This document shows, piece after piece, positions 55,996-64,000 of a stretch of 64,000 bases of DNA. The position numbers and the translations under genes are program-made. Under the pieces are notes generated by a model. That model was not told the origin of the DNA, ran no database searches, and saw only the letters and a list, made by a program, of their open reading frames with translations. The DNA lies in the NCBI RefSeq assembly GCF_014158035.1, contig NZ_JACFXW010000001.1, positions 434,001 through 498,000 of the forward strand, written 5' to 3'. Source of the DNA: Rhizobium sp. G21. Lineage in GTDB: Bacteria; Pseudomonadota; Alphaproteobacteria; Rhizobiales; Rhizobiaceae. Every line of letters starts with the position of its first letter. Position 1 is the first letter of the stretch.

Positions 55996-56029
55996 ACGCC
56001 GCCCTCGGGAACTTTCCCGAGGGCGGCGT
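55996..56029 (-). terminator. Rho-independent terminator of valS
   Basis: A 14-bp perfect stem (55996-56009 with 56016-56029), a 6-nt loop and a TTTCTTTTT tail on the minus strand lie 27 bp after the valS stop. Confidence 0.93.
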
Positions 56030-56055
56030 ATTATCTTTGGTTTTGCTTCGGAAGC

Positions 56056-58882
56056 TTAGGCGTCGGAGATCCGCGCCAGCGCCGCGAGCAGGCTCGCCTT
56101 CTGCTGTTCGAGTTCCGCCTGCTTTTCGCGCTCGGCCTCGACGAGTTCCGGCTTGGCGTTGGCGACGAATTTCTCGTTCGACAGTTTGGCGGCGATGCGG
56201 TCGATTTCGCCTTGCGTCTTCGCGAGGGCCTTTTCGAGCCGGGCCTTTTCGGCTCCGAGATCGATCAAGCTGCCGAGCGGAAGGCAGGCGATCGCCTCGC
56301 CCGTGACGACCTGCGCCGACGCCTTGGGCGCCTCATCTGCGAACGACACGGCTTCGATGCGGGCCAGCCGCTTGAGCGCCGCCTCATTGCGCTCAACGCG
56401 CTCGCGGGTCAGCGCATTCGCCCCCACCATCACCAGCGGCGCAGTGGCGCCCGGCGGCACGTTCATTTCGGACCGCGCCGAACGGATGCCGCCGACCAGG
56501 TCGACCAGCCAGTTGATCTCTTCCGCCGCGGTGTCGTCGCGGAAAGTCGGAGCCGGCCATGCGGCATGGCAGAGCAGGCTGTCGCGGCTGGCCGTATGCT
56601 CCCAAAGCTCTTCGGTCATGAACGGCATGAAGGGATGCAGGAGCTTGTAGGTTTCCTCCAGCACATACGCCGCGCAGGCCTGCGCCTCCTTCTTGGCCGC
56701 CTCGTCCTCGCCGGAAAACACCGGCTTCAGCAGTTCGAGATACCAGTCGCAGAACTGATTCCACACGAAGCGATAGAGCGAACCCGCCGCCTCGTTGAAC
56801 TTGAACTGTTCGACGCCGCTGGTGACGTCGGCCACCGTCTTGGCGAGTTCGGTCAGGATCCAGCGGTTGATGCTCAGCGTCGCCTTTTCCGGAGCGAAGT
56901 CGGGATCGCGGCTGACGCCGTTCATCTCGGCGAAGCGCGTGGCGTTCCAGAGCTTGGTGCCGAAATTGCGGTAGCCGGCGATGCGGGCCGGATCGAGCTT
57001 CACGTCGCGTCCCTGCGCCGCCATGATGGCGAGCGTGAAGCGCAGCGCGTCGGCGCCATATTCGTCGATCAGGTTGAGCGGATCGATGACGTTGCCCTTG
57101 GACTTCGACATCTTCTGGCCGTTCTTGTCGCGAACCAGCGCATGCACATAGACCGTATGGAACGGCTCGATTGGCGCGCCGTCGTCATCTTTCATGAAGT
57201 GCAGGCCCATCATCATCATCCGGGCGACCCAGAAGAAGATGATGTCGAAACCGGTCACCAGCACGTCGGTCTGGTAATAGCGGTCGAGCTGAGGCGTCTT
57301 GTCGGGCCAACCGAGCGTCGAGAACGGCCAGAGCGCCGAAGAGAACCATGTGTCGAGCACGTCCTCGTCGCGGGTGAGGATCTCCCCGGCTTCAACTCTT
57401 CGAGCTTTTCCTCGACCCAGGCCTTCCACGGGCCTTCATGGGCGATGTAATACTGGATGGCGGCGTGCAGCGCCTCTTCCTCGGTCTTCTCGACGAAGAC
57501 GGTGCCATCGGGACCATACCAGGCCGGGATCTGATGACCCCACCACAGCTGGCGCGACACGCACCAGGGCTGGATGTTTTCCATCCATTCGTAATAGGTC
57601 TTTTCCCAGTTCTTCGGGACGAACTTGGTCCGGCCTTCGCGCACTGAGGCGATCGCGGGCTTCGCGAGCGTCGCGGCGTCGACATACCATTGTTCGGTGA
57701 GACGCGGCTCGATCGGCACGCCGCCGCGGTCGCCATGCGGCACCATATGCGTTGCGGCTCGATCTTCTCGAGCAGTTCCCAGCCCTCGAACATTTCGACG
57801 ATCTTCTTGCGGGCGGCGAAGCGCTCGACGCCGTCGAGCTCGGCGATCAGGTGAGCGAGCGCATCCGTTCGGTTCAGGTCTTCGAGGAAGTCGTCATTGT
57901 CGGCGAGCGTGATCTTGCCGTCCACAGTCATGATGTTGATCATGCGCAGACCGGCGCGTTTTCCCACCTCGAAGTCGTTGAAGTCATGCGCGGGCGTCAT
58001 CTTCACCGCGCCCGTGCCGGCTTCCGGATCGGGATATTCGTCGGCGACGATCGGGATGCGGCGGCCGACGCCCGGCAGCACGACATTCTTGCCGATCAGA
58101 CCGGCATAACGGACATCCGAGGGATGAACGGCGATGCCGGTGTCGCCGAGATAGGTTTCCGGCCGGGTCGTGGCGACGACGAGATAGTTGCGCGTCTCCC
58201 ATTCCGTCGGCTTGCCGTCTTCGTCGAAGGCGACCGGATGGTCATAGGTCAGCCCATCTTCGAGCGGATAGCGCAAATGCCAGAGATTGCCCTTGATCTC
58301 GACCTGCTCGACTTCGAGGTCGGAGATCGCAGTCAGCAGCTTCGGGTCCCAGTTGACCAGCCGCTTGTCCTTGTAGATCAGGCCTTCCTTGTAGAGCCGA
58401 ACGAACACTTCGAGGACGGCCTCGGACAGGCCCTCGTCCATGGTGAAGCGTTCGCGCGACCAGTCGCAGGAGGCGCCGAGGCGCTTCAACTGGTTGAAGA
58501 TCATGCCGCCCGACTCGCCCTTCCACTGCCAGACGCGGTCGATGAAGGCGTCGCGGCCCATGTCCCGGCGCGAGGGCTCCTTGCGCTCGGCGAGCTGGCG
58601 CTCGACCACCATCTGGGTCGCGATGCCGGCATGGTCCATGCCCGGCTGCCAGAGCACGTCCTTGCCGCGCATCCGCTCGAAGCGGATCATGATGTCCTGC
58701 AGCGTGTTGTTGAGCGCGTGGCCCATATGCAGCGAGCCGGTCACGTTCGGCGGCGGGATCACAATGCAGAAGGAGTCCTCGCCCGGCTTGGCGTTGGCGC
58801 CGGCGGCGAAGGCGTCGGCCTCTTCCCACTTCTTGGCGATCCTCGGTTCGATGGACGCCGAATCATAGGTTTTTTCGAGCAT
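56056..58882 (-). CDS. valS: Valyl-tRNA synthetase (two frame breaks)
   Basis: ValS charges tRNA-Val. The gene spans the complete class Ia synthetase: the HIGH motif [17 protein letters not shown] near residue 40, the editing domain ([20 protein letters not shown]), the middle region [32 protein letters not shown] and a coiled-coil C-terminus ([20 protein letters not shown]). The frame breaks near 57745-57752 and at the run of four C at 57384-57387, one base missing in each. Adding one base to each gives 942 residues, close to the family length. A broken essential gene points to assembly errors. Starts at the ATG at 58882. Confidence 0.93.
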
Positions 58883-58956
58883 GATGATACCGTTTCTGGT
58901 CTGAATGTCGGTTTTCCGTAAAGGCAAGGCCGCGTGCAAGTCAATCGCGACAACGC

Positions 58957-58980
58957 AAAAAGCCGCCCCGTTGGAGCGGC
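58957..58980 (-). terminator. Terminator of popZ
   Basis: An 8-bp stem (58962-58969 with 58973-58980, one U-G pair) with a T-tract from 58957-58960 on the minus strand lies 25 bp after the popZ stop, so valS has its own promoter. Confidence 0.75.
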
Positions 58981-59004
58981 CCTGCATTGGCGCGGGAGGA
59001 ATGA

Positions 59005-59806
59005 TCAGCGACGCGGACCGCGCACGACCCGTTCGATTTCCTCACGCACCAACCGCTCTACGAGCGTCGGCAGATTGTCGTCGAGCCATTCCTGCAGCAT
59101 CGGCTTGAGCATTTCCTCCGCGATCTCGTCGAGCGAACGGCGCTCGGCTTCGACCAACGCCGATTGAAGATCCTGGAAAGATTGCGCCACCTTCTCCACG
59201 GTGACGGTCGAGACGAGCGAGGCGATCGCCGCCAAGGGCGCGTCTTGTTTGTCCCGCCTCGGCCTTTTGTTCGACGGGCGCAGGGTCGGAGACCTCGGAG
59301 GTCACGGCCGGTTCTTCCTCGATCTCCGGCTCGGCCGCCGTTACGGCGATGGCGCTGGCGTAAACGGGCGGTTCGACGACCGGGGTCGGCTGCGGCTGGA
59401 TGGCGAGCGGGGTCTCGCGCAGAGGGGCTCCACGCTCGGAGGCGGCGCGCACGCGGGCGGCGACATCGGCGAGAGACAGAGATTTCGATTCCGGCGCCTG
59501 CGGCTTGGCCGGGGTCGCTTCGTTGGCGGCCACCAGCTGCGGGGCGCGATAATCGGTCGGCGCGGCCATCGCGGCTGGCGCGGAATCATGAACATGCGCC
59601 GAGCCTTCATAGGCATCGAAGGAGCCGTCCACGGTCAGCGGCACGTCTTCGACGTCGTCGTTGGCCGCTTCGCTCTGGAAACCATCGAGATCGCCGAGCG
59701 CCGCGAGCCGCGCTTCGGTGGCCGGCTCGTTGCTTTCGATGATCCGGCGGATGGAAGCCAGAATTTCGTCCATCGACGGTTCGCGCGCTGCATTCGGCTG
59801 AGCCAT
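59005..59806 (-). CDS. popZ: Polar organizing protein PopZ (DUF2497), one frame break
   Basis: PopZ forms condensates at cell poles that anchor the chromosome origin and cell-cycle proteins. The N-terminal [16 protein letters not shown] is the DUF2497 signature, followed by a long acidic, proline-rich disordered middle. The C-terminal three-helix oligomerisation domain reads [20 protein letters not shown] and [19 protein letters not shown]. The frame breaks near 59250-59258, with one extra base in a GGG run; correction gives 266 residues. I start at the ATG at 59806. It sits between tolC and valS, as in related genomes I recall. Confidence 0.88.
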
Positions 59807-59972
59807 GGTGATCCTCGATTGTCTTTCCGCATGTTCGCCGCGCTCTCGCATGGCGACGATCAGATTAAGGCATGGCGGCGATCGAAAAAACCGCCGCGAA
59901 TCAAACAACTATGATCATGCACAGATTTGTTGCGGAGGTAAAACCGTTCAACTCCCGCAATTTTCCGACGCC

Positions 59973-61352
59973 TCAGCGTCCGTCGACGGTCCGCAGGCCG
60001 AACCACTTGTCCTTGACCTTGCCGTAATGTTCTTCCGGCTCGTAACGGGCCACCTTGAGGCCGACCGTATCGATGGTCAGATGTCCCATCGCCGCCACCG
60101 CGCCGAAGCTCGCCACCACCGCGTCGCGATTGGCGCTGGCGAGGCCCTCGCGGGCGTTGAGCACGCGGGCCTGATAGTCGAGAACGTCGAGCGTCGTGGC
60201 CTGGCCGACCTTGCGCTCCTCGAGCACGCCGTCCAGCGCCTGTTGCGCCGCCTGCAATTGCACATTGCCGGCCTCGATCATCGCCTTGGCCGCATCGAAC
60301 TGGGCGATGGCCGAAACGATCGTGCGCTGCACCTCCAGACGCACCGAGTCGAGCTGGATCTGCTGCTGCCCCAGCCGCTCCTTCGCCTGGCGGATCTCGC
60401 CATATTCCGCGCCGCCCTGGTAAATCGGCACGTTGAGGCGCGCGGTGATCGAGGAGGAGTCGTAATTGTTGAGCGACGAGAAATCCGAATTGCCGCGATT
60501 GGCCGCGACCTGCCCCTGCACCACCACGCCCGGCAACAGCGCTCCTTCAGCCGTCTTGACCTGGAAGCCGGCGGAATCGATCGCATACATCGCCGCGATC
60601 ACCGCTGGGTGCTCTCTCCAGCCGACCGCCACCGCATCGTCGATGGATTTGGGCATGGTCTTGGTCAACGGCTTCGCCTGGCGGATCGCCCTCGGCGTTT
60701 CGCCGACGATCTGCACATAGACGGCTCGACTCTGCTTCAGCTGGAATTCCGCATTCGCCAATGCGCCTTCCGCCTGGGCGAGTTCGGCCTGGGCGAGACT
60801 GACGTCGGTCCTCGTGCCCTCGCCCACCTCCAGTCGCGAGTCGGCGGCGTTGACCTGCTCGCGCAGGAAGGCGAGGTTCTGCTTGCGGATCGACACGATC
60901 TCCTGATCGCGAGCGATGTTGGCGTAGGATTGCGCCGCCGATAGCAGCGTCTGGATCTCCGACGCCTTCAGGTTCGCGCGCTCCGAATAGACGTTCGATT
61001 CGGCGGCGCGCACGCGATTGAGCGTCTGGAAGCCGTCGAAGATCTGCTGCGTCACGGTCAGCCCGACGGATTTGCTGATGAATTCCGGATCGGCGGTGGT
61101 GGGTTCCTTGACGCTGTATCGGGTTTTCGACCACTGCGCGAAGCCCGAGACCTGTGGCCGCCACCCTGCTTTGGCGATGGTCACGCCTTCGTCGGTCGCG
61201 CGAAGGCCGGCGCGGGCGGCGTTGAGGTCGGGATTGTTTTCATAGGCCTTGGCCATGGCGTCGAAAATGCTCTCGGCCCAGGCCGCGCTCGACATGGCCA
61301 TGATGGCCGGCGCCAGAACGGCGGCCAGCAAGGCTTTTCTGAATTTCAACAC
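59973..61352 (-). CDS. tolC: TolC family outer-membrane efflux/secretion channel
   Basis: The 459-residue protein is a TolC-type trimeric outer-membrane channel. It has a signal peptide (MLKFRKALLAAVLAPAIMAM, cleaved after SAAWA) and two repeats of the outer membrane efflux domain: SIFDAMAKAYENNPDLNAAR, VGLTVTQQIFDGFQTLNRVR, DVSLAQAELAQAEGALANAE and LNVPIYQGGAEYGEIRQAKE. It could be the outer channel for both RTX proteins and for drug efflux. I choose the GTG at 61352 after GGGTGGG; the frame opens further upstream with TTG at 61370. Confidence 0.9.
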   Translation of the reverse strand: MLKFRKALLAAVLAPAIMAMSSAAWAESIFDAMAKAYENNPDLNAARAGLRATDEGVTIAKAGWRPQVSGFAQWSKTRYSVKEPTTADPEFISKSVGLTVTQQIFDGFQTLNRVRAAESNVYSERANLKASEIQTLLSAAQSYANIARDQEIVSIRKQNLAFLREQVNAADSRLEVGEGTRTDVSLAQAELAQAEGALANAEFQLKQSRAVYVQIVGETPRAIRQAKPLTKTMPKSIDDAVAVGWREHPAVIAAMYAIDSAGFQVKTAEGALLPGVVVQGQVAANRGNSDFSSLNNYDSSSITARLNVPIYQGGAEYGEIRQAKERLGQQQIQLDSVRLEVQRTIVSAIAQFDAAKAMIEAGNVQLQAAQQALDGVLEERKVGQATTLDVLDYQARVLNAREGLASANRDAVVASFGAVAAMGHLTIDTVGLKVARYEPEEHYGKVKDKWFGLRTVDGR

Positions 61353-61558
61353 GGTACCCACCCTGCGCAAGTCGCCTTCTTATCGACGCCTTCCGCGACA
61401 CGTCATGTGTCGTCCGCCGGAGCGCCGAGCGAAGCATGCTTCGCGAGCCGCACTATGCGGACAGATGTCGCCCGCGGCAACCAATTAACAAAGATTTAGG
61501 ACATTCAATCTGTGGACACGTTGCGAGCCGGCAACAATTCCGCATCCGCTCAAAAACA

Positions 61559-61582
61559 AAAGGGCGACAAACGCCGCCCTTT
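61559..61582 (-). terminator. Terminator of pcm
   Basis: An 8-bp stem (61559-61566 with 61575-61582) followed on the minus strand by TGTTTTTG. It lies 27 bp after the pcm stop and separates pcm from tolC. Confidence 0.8.
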
Positions 61583-61608
61583 GGAAGTTTTCATCGGGTA
61601 GTAAGACT

Positions 61609-62253
61609 TCAGAATACGAATTCCTGAACCTTTTCGAAACCCGGCAGTTTGCGGACCGAGGTGTTGAAGCCGAAGCGCTCCGACACCGCGCCTGCTTCGC
61701 GCACGAACATGCGGGCGCTCGAGGACAGGCCTTCGCCGATGACGGCGACCAGGCGACCGCCTTCCCTGAGCTGGTCGAACAGCGCCTGCGGCAATTCCTC
61801 GACCGCGCCGTTGACGAAGATCGCGTCATACGGTCCCTTGGACGGACAGCCGGCGGACAGCTTGCCGCTGACCAGCGTGACGTTCTCGACTCCGTCGAGA
61901 GCGCTCTTGGCGAGATCTGCGGCGACGGCCGATTCTTCCACCGTCGTGACGACGGCGCCTATATGCGCCATCAGCGCCGCGGAATAGCCGCTCGCTCCGC
62001 CGATCTCGAGCACGCGCTCGCCGGCGCGCAGATCGAGCAACTGCAGCATCTTCGCGAGGGGCGACGGCTCCATCATGAAGCGGCCGTCGCCGACACTGAT
62101 ATCGGTGTCGATGTAGGAAAGCGCCTTGAGGTGCTCAGGCGTGAACTTTTCGCGCGGAATCGCGAGGAACGCCGCGAGCACCGTCCGGGACGTCACGTCC
62201 GTCGTGCGAATCTGATTGTCGACCATTTTGGCGCGCTGCGCTGCGTAATCCAT
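61609..62253 (-). CDS. pcm: Protein-L-isoaspartate O-methyltransferase
   Basis: Pcm methylates isoaspartyl residues in damaged proteins with SAM, starting their repair. The 214-residue protein begins MDYAAQRAKMVDNQIRTTDV, shows MEPSPLAKMLQLLDL and the SAM-binding LEIGGASGYSAALMAHIGA near residue 82, and ends with a YDAIFVNGAVEELPQALFDQ-type methylase core. An in-frame ATG at 62268 exists, but 62253 gives the family N-terminus. The gene order pcm-tolC-popZ-valS is one I recall from other Hyphomicrobiales. Confidence 0.93.
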   Translation of the reverse strand: MDYAAQRAKMVDNQIRTTDVTSRTVLAAFLAIPREKFTPEHLKALSYIDTDISVGDGRFMMEPSPLAKMLQLLDLRAGERVLEIGGASGYSAALMAHIGAVVTTVEESAVAADLAKSALDGVENVTLVSGKLSAGCPSKGPYDAIFVNGAVEELPQALFDQLREGGRLVAVIGEGLSSSARMFVREAGAVSERFGFNTSVRKLPGFEKVQEFVF

Positions 62254-62378
62254 TGTCGGAGGCCCCATCGTAAAGCTTTAAGAACCGCTTGCCTGCGAGC
62301 GGTCTTAGTCCGGCTGCGCCGCGCTTTCAAGACGGGGCGCGCCGCAACGCAAAAAAGAACGGAAAGATCGAACGAAAA

Positions 62379-62403
62379 AGCCGATCGCGCGGGGCGATCG
62401 GCT
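62379..62403 (-). terminator. Terminator downstream of the tRNA-Asn genes
   Basis: A 10-bp perfect stem (62379-62388 with 62394-62403) followed on the minus strand by TTTTTCGTT, 25 bp after the first tRNA-Asn. It ends the tandem tRNA transcript. Confidence 0.85.
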
Positions 62404-62428
62404 CTCATGCGGCGGATACCGCCAAATA

Positions 62429-62503
62429 TGGCTCCTCGGGCCGGATTCGAACCGGCGACCTGTCGATTAACAGTCGAATGCTCTACCGCTGAGCTACCAA
62501 GGA
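62429..62503 (-). tRNA. tRNA-Asn (GTT), copy 1
   Basis: A 75-nt gene with encoded CCA (the TGG at 62429-62431). The acceptor stem is TCCTTGG with CCGAGGA, the anticodon loop contains GTT, and the T-loop GGTTCGAATCC is intact. It is nearly identical to the copy at 62548. An ORF reading antisense through it is an artefact. Confidence 0.97.
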
Positions 62504-62547
62504 TCAACGCGACTTTTTCTTACAGCTTTCACACTGCTTCTGCAGAG

Positions 62548-62622
62548 TGGCTCCCCGGGCCGGATTCGAACCGGCGACCTGTCGATTAACAGTCGAATGC
62601 TCTACCGCTGAGCTACCAGGGA
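62548..62622 (-). tRNA. tRNA-Asn (GTT), copy 2
   Basis: A 75-nt gene with encoded CCA. It matches copy 1 except for acceptor-stem pair 4:69, which is C-G here and T-A in copy 1. It is upstream of copy 1 on the same strand, separated by 44 bp, so both are likely cotranscribed. Confidence 0.97.
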
Positions 62623-62889
62623 ATAACTGCGTCTTCCGCGTCGTTGGGCGGCGTAATACAAACGCTTTTCCATTTTGCCAAGCGATTTTTTCGAATTTCC
62701 CACTTTTTCGCTGGTCTCCGGCCGCAACCCGCTGGAGAACTTGGCGGCGTGCGCCCCGTCCTTATTATCCCTGCAAAATCTCGCCGAACTTATTCAAATC
62801 CGTCTTGCGGAGCGCAAACCTTCCTGTTAGAAGCCCCGCCAACCGCCGGGATGGTGAAACAAACATCCCTGATACATGCGCGTCCGACC

Positions 62890-63312
62890 TCAAAAATCAG
62901 GCGTCGCATCACGAGAGGCCTCGTGGCGGAGTGGTGACGCAGAGGACTGCAAATCCTTGTACCCCGGTTCAATTCCGGGCGAGGCCTCCAAAATCTCTTC
63001 CAGAATTCTCAGGGCGTCAATCGCGCTTTTGGACTGGCGCCGGAGATACTCCGCAGCGTCATCAGGCAATTCCTCCGCTGCCGACAGCACCACCGCGACA
63101 TTCTTGCCGCCGCAGCGGCTGCAGACGAGGCGCGGCGCGAGGTCGGGCGGAAGCGCGCTCTGGTCTTCGCCCAGCCGCTCGATCATGGCGGAAAGATCGA
63201 GCCTCGAGCTCCAGTGACAGCCGGGATTGTTGCAATAGGCGTGTAGATGCAGCCCCGCGTCCCGCAAGGCCCCGAGCGTCCGATGTCTGACGGCGATCAG
63301 TTTTTCCCGCAT
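62890..63312 (-). CDS. Uncharacterised zinc-ribbon-type small protein
   Basis: The 140-residue protein has a CNNPGC pair near residue 27 and a CSRCGG pair near 65, which could hold a zinc ion, within a DAGLHLHAYCNNPGCHW context seen in several small rhizobial proteins of unknown function. I start at the ATG at 63312 after GGAGG; a longer frame begins at 63333. The last part of the frame (from about 62990 on) runs antisense through tRNA-Cys, giving a non-genuine-looking tail. An earlier true end may be hidden by a frame error. Function unknown. Confidence 0.55.
   Translation of the reverse strand: MREKLIAVRHRTLGALRDAGLHLHAYCNNPGCHWSSRLDLSAMIERLGEDQSALPPDLAPRLVCSRCGGKNVAVVLSAAEELPDDAAEYLRRQSKSAIDALRILEEILEASPGIEPGYKDLQSSASPLRHEASRDATPDF
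62917..62990 (+). tRNA. tRNA-Cys (GCA)
   Basis: A 74-nt gene with encoded CCA. The acceptor stem GGCCTCG pairs with CGAGGCC, the anticodon loop is CTGCAAA (GCA), and the T-loop is GGTTCAATTCC. It is on the opposite strand to the tRNA-Asn pair; the 294-bp gap between them shows no gene. The 3' part of the gene at 62890-63312 overlaps it antisense. Confidence 0.96.
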
Positions 63313-63461
63313 GTCGCCTCCGCCCGTCAACATGGCGCGCGAAGGAAGAAAAGAAAAGACGCTCCAGAGCGAAACAGAAAATTCGCCGCGCTTCTCTATA
63401 TTTTAACGATCGCTTGTAAAGGTGCTGCGATCGTCGAAGATGCGGGTCGAGGAGGACGCCG

Positions 63462-63761
63462 TTGAAAAGTCGCTTCACACTGCAACTCGACCAGATCGAA
63501 TTCGGCATCCGCCGCGTCAATTCGGTCTCCGCGCGAAAATTTCTCGCCACGGCCCAGGCGCTGCTCGGCGAACTGGGGCAGCAGAGCGAACAGACGCCGG
63601 AACTCATCGACGACATCGCGGCACTCGACAAGGCGCTTTGCCTGCTTGCGAGCCATGCCGCGGCTCAGTCCATCGACGCGAAGGCTCCGGCGCTGCTCGC
63701 GCAGGCGAGGCGGAAAGCCCTCAACGACCTCGAGCGGCTTCACACGAGGCTCACGACATAG
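63462..63761 (+). CDS. Uncharacterised 99-residue protein
   Basis: This frame would encode a 99-residue helical protein (MKSRFTLQLDQIEFGIRRVN, then LLGELGQQSEQTPELIDDIA). The start is a TTG six bases after GGAGG (63450-63454), which supports translation. Base composition at codon position three agrees with its neighbours. I do not recognise the family. It is divergent from the zinc-ribbon gene. Confidence 0.45.
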   Translation: MKSRFTLQLDQIEFGIRRVNSVSARKFLATAQALLGELGQQSEQTPELIDDIAALDKALCLLASHAAAQSIDAKAPALLAQARRKALNDLERLHTRLTT

Positions 63762-63874
63762 ACGGCCGGCGGCCGCCATCTCCGGGAACGTTTTGCGCCC
63801 TGCCGGATTGGGTGACAGGATGAAGGCGGCAAGGGGTTTGCGTCGGAACGGAAGAGATCGGGAAACGTGATAGT

Positions 63875-64000
63875 TCAATGAAAATCGCGGGCGTCCGAGC
63901 GTCGGTCCCCGAGCATCGTTTCGCCCGGGCGCAGCCTCACCATGCCAATCGGCATGGCGACGAGGGCCGCATCGACCGTGCGGGGACGGAACAATTTCCG
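63875..64000 (-). CDS. Partial ORF at the right edge
   Basis: An open frame of 41 codons enters from the right edge on the minus strand and stops at 63875. The visible residues include RPRTVDAALVAMPIGMVRLR and end in SDARDFH. It may be the end of a gene, but it is too short to name. Confidence 0.3.
   Translation of the reverse strand, partial: RKLFRPRTVDAALVAMPIGMVRLRPGETMLGDRRSDARDFH

Noticed and set aside
62193..62507. ORFs reading through the tRNA-Asn genes (such as one with a MAPRAGFEPATCR start)
   Set aside because: They are translations of the tRNA genes on the wrong strand or frame, a well-known annotation artefact, and have no ribosome site.
63396..63878. 160-codon minus-strand ORF
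   Set aside because: It is antisense to the 99-residue frame, which has a ribosome site; nothing supports this one.
1..64000. Mobile elements, CRISPR arrays or prophage
   Set aside because: No transposase, integrase, direct-repeat array or phage gene is visible; nearly all genes belong to core chromosomal families.

Overview
The window is a GC-rich, gene-dense stretch of alphaproteobacterial chromosome, most likely Hyphomicrobiales (Rhizobiales). This rests on ExoR, an AapJQMP general amino-acid transporter, PopZ (DUF2497), the small families DUF1491, DUF3126 and DUF502, an aerobic cobalamin pathway (CobF-CobG type), and the gene orders recG/sdhE/mfd, ppiD-trpD-trpC-moaC-moeA and pcm-tolC-popZ-valS-exoR. 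I see no insertion sequence, prophage, CRISPR array or plasmid feature.

Layout. 1-5.7 kb: cobalamin genes. A minus-strand operon cobF-cobG-cobH-cobI-cobJ has ATGA overlaps at three of its four junctions; cobK (+) and a truncated cobL (-) diverge from overlapping start codons. 5.9-13.8 kb: NAD kinase, a GntR regulator with two copies of a palindromic operator, a secreted RTX/solenoid protein, DUF1491, ferredoxin-NADP reductase, a Tat-exported 2',3'-cyclic nucleotidase and a class II aldolase. 13.9-25.7 kb: mfd, sdhE, recG, DUF502, glmS, glmU and a CorC-type protein; a 444-bp gap between glmU and glmS holds a GntR-like operator and two tiny overlapping ORFs. 25.8-31.1 kb: a galactofuranose-type ABC operon (ytfQ-ytfR-ytfT-yjfF) ending in its own FadR-type regulator.

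31.4-36.8 kb: ppiD, trpD, trpC, moaC, moeA (periplasmic folding, tryptophan, molybdopterin), converging on comEC. 39.5-46.5 kb: gltA, DUF3126, cysE, an enoyl-CoA hydratase-like protein, an alpha/beta hydrolase, an NDUFS6-type zinc finger, an FAD monooxygenase and metC. 46.8-52.8 kb: the aapJQMP operon and a serralysin-like RTX metalloprotease. 52.9-62.3 kb: ilvD, exoR, valS, popZ, tolC, pcm. 62.4-64 kb: two tandem tRNA-Asn genes, tRNA-Cys, and small uncharacterised ORFs.

No gene for a type I secretion ABC transporter or membrane-fusion protein is present, so the two RTX proteins must use an exporter encoded elsewhere; TolC at 60 kb could supply the outer-membrane channel.

A caution runs through the window: ten genes (RTX protein, mfd, ytfT, moaC, moeA, FAD monooxygenase, aapJ, aapQ, valS, popZ) are broken by 13 single-base frame changes. 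Several of these genes are essential, and in each case restoring one base per break returns a normal-length protein. I read them as indel errors in the assembly, not decay, and annotate each gene over its full extent.
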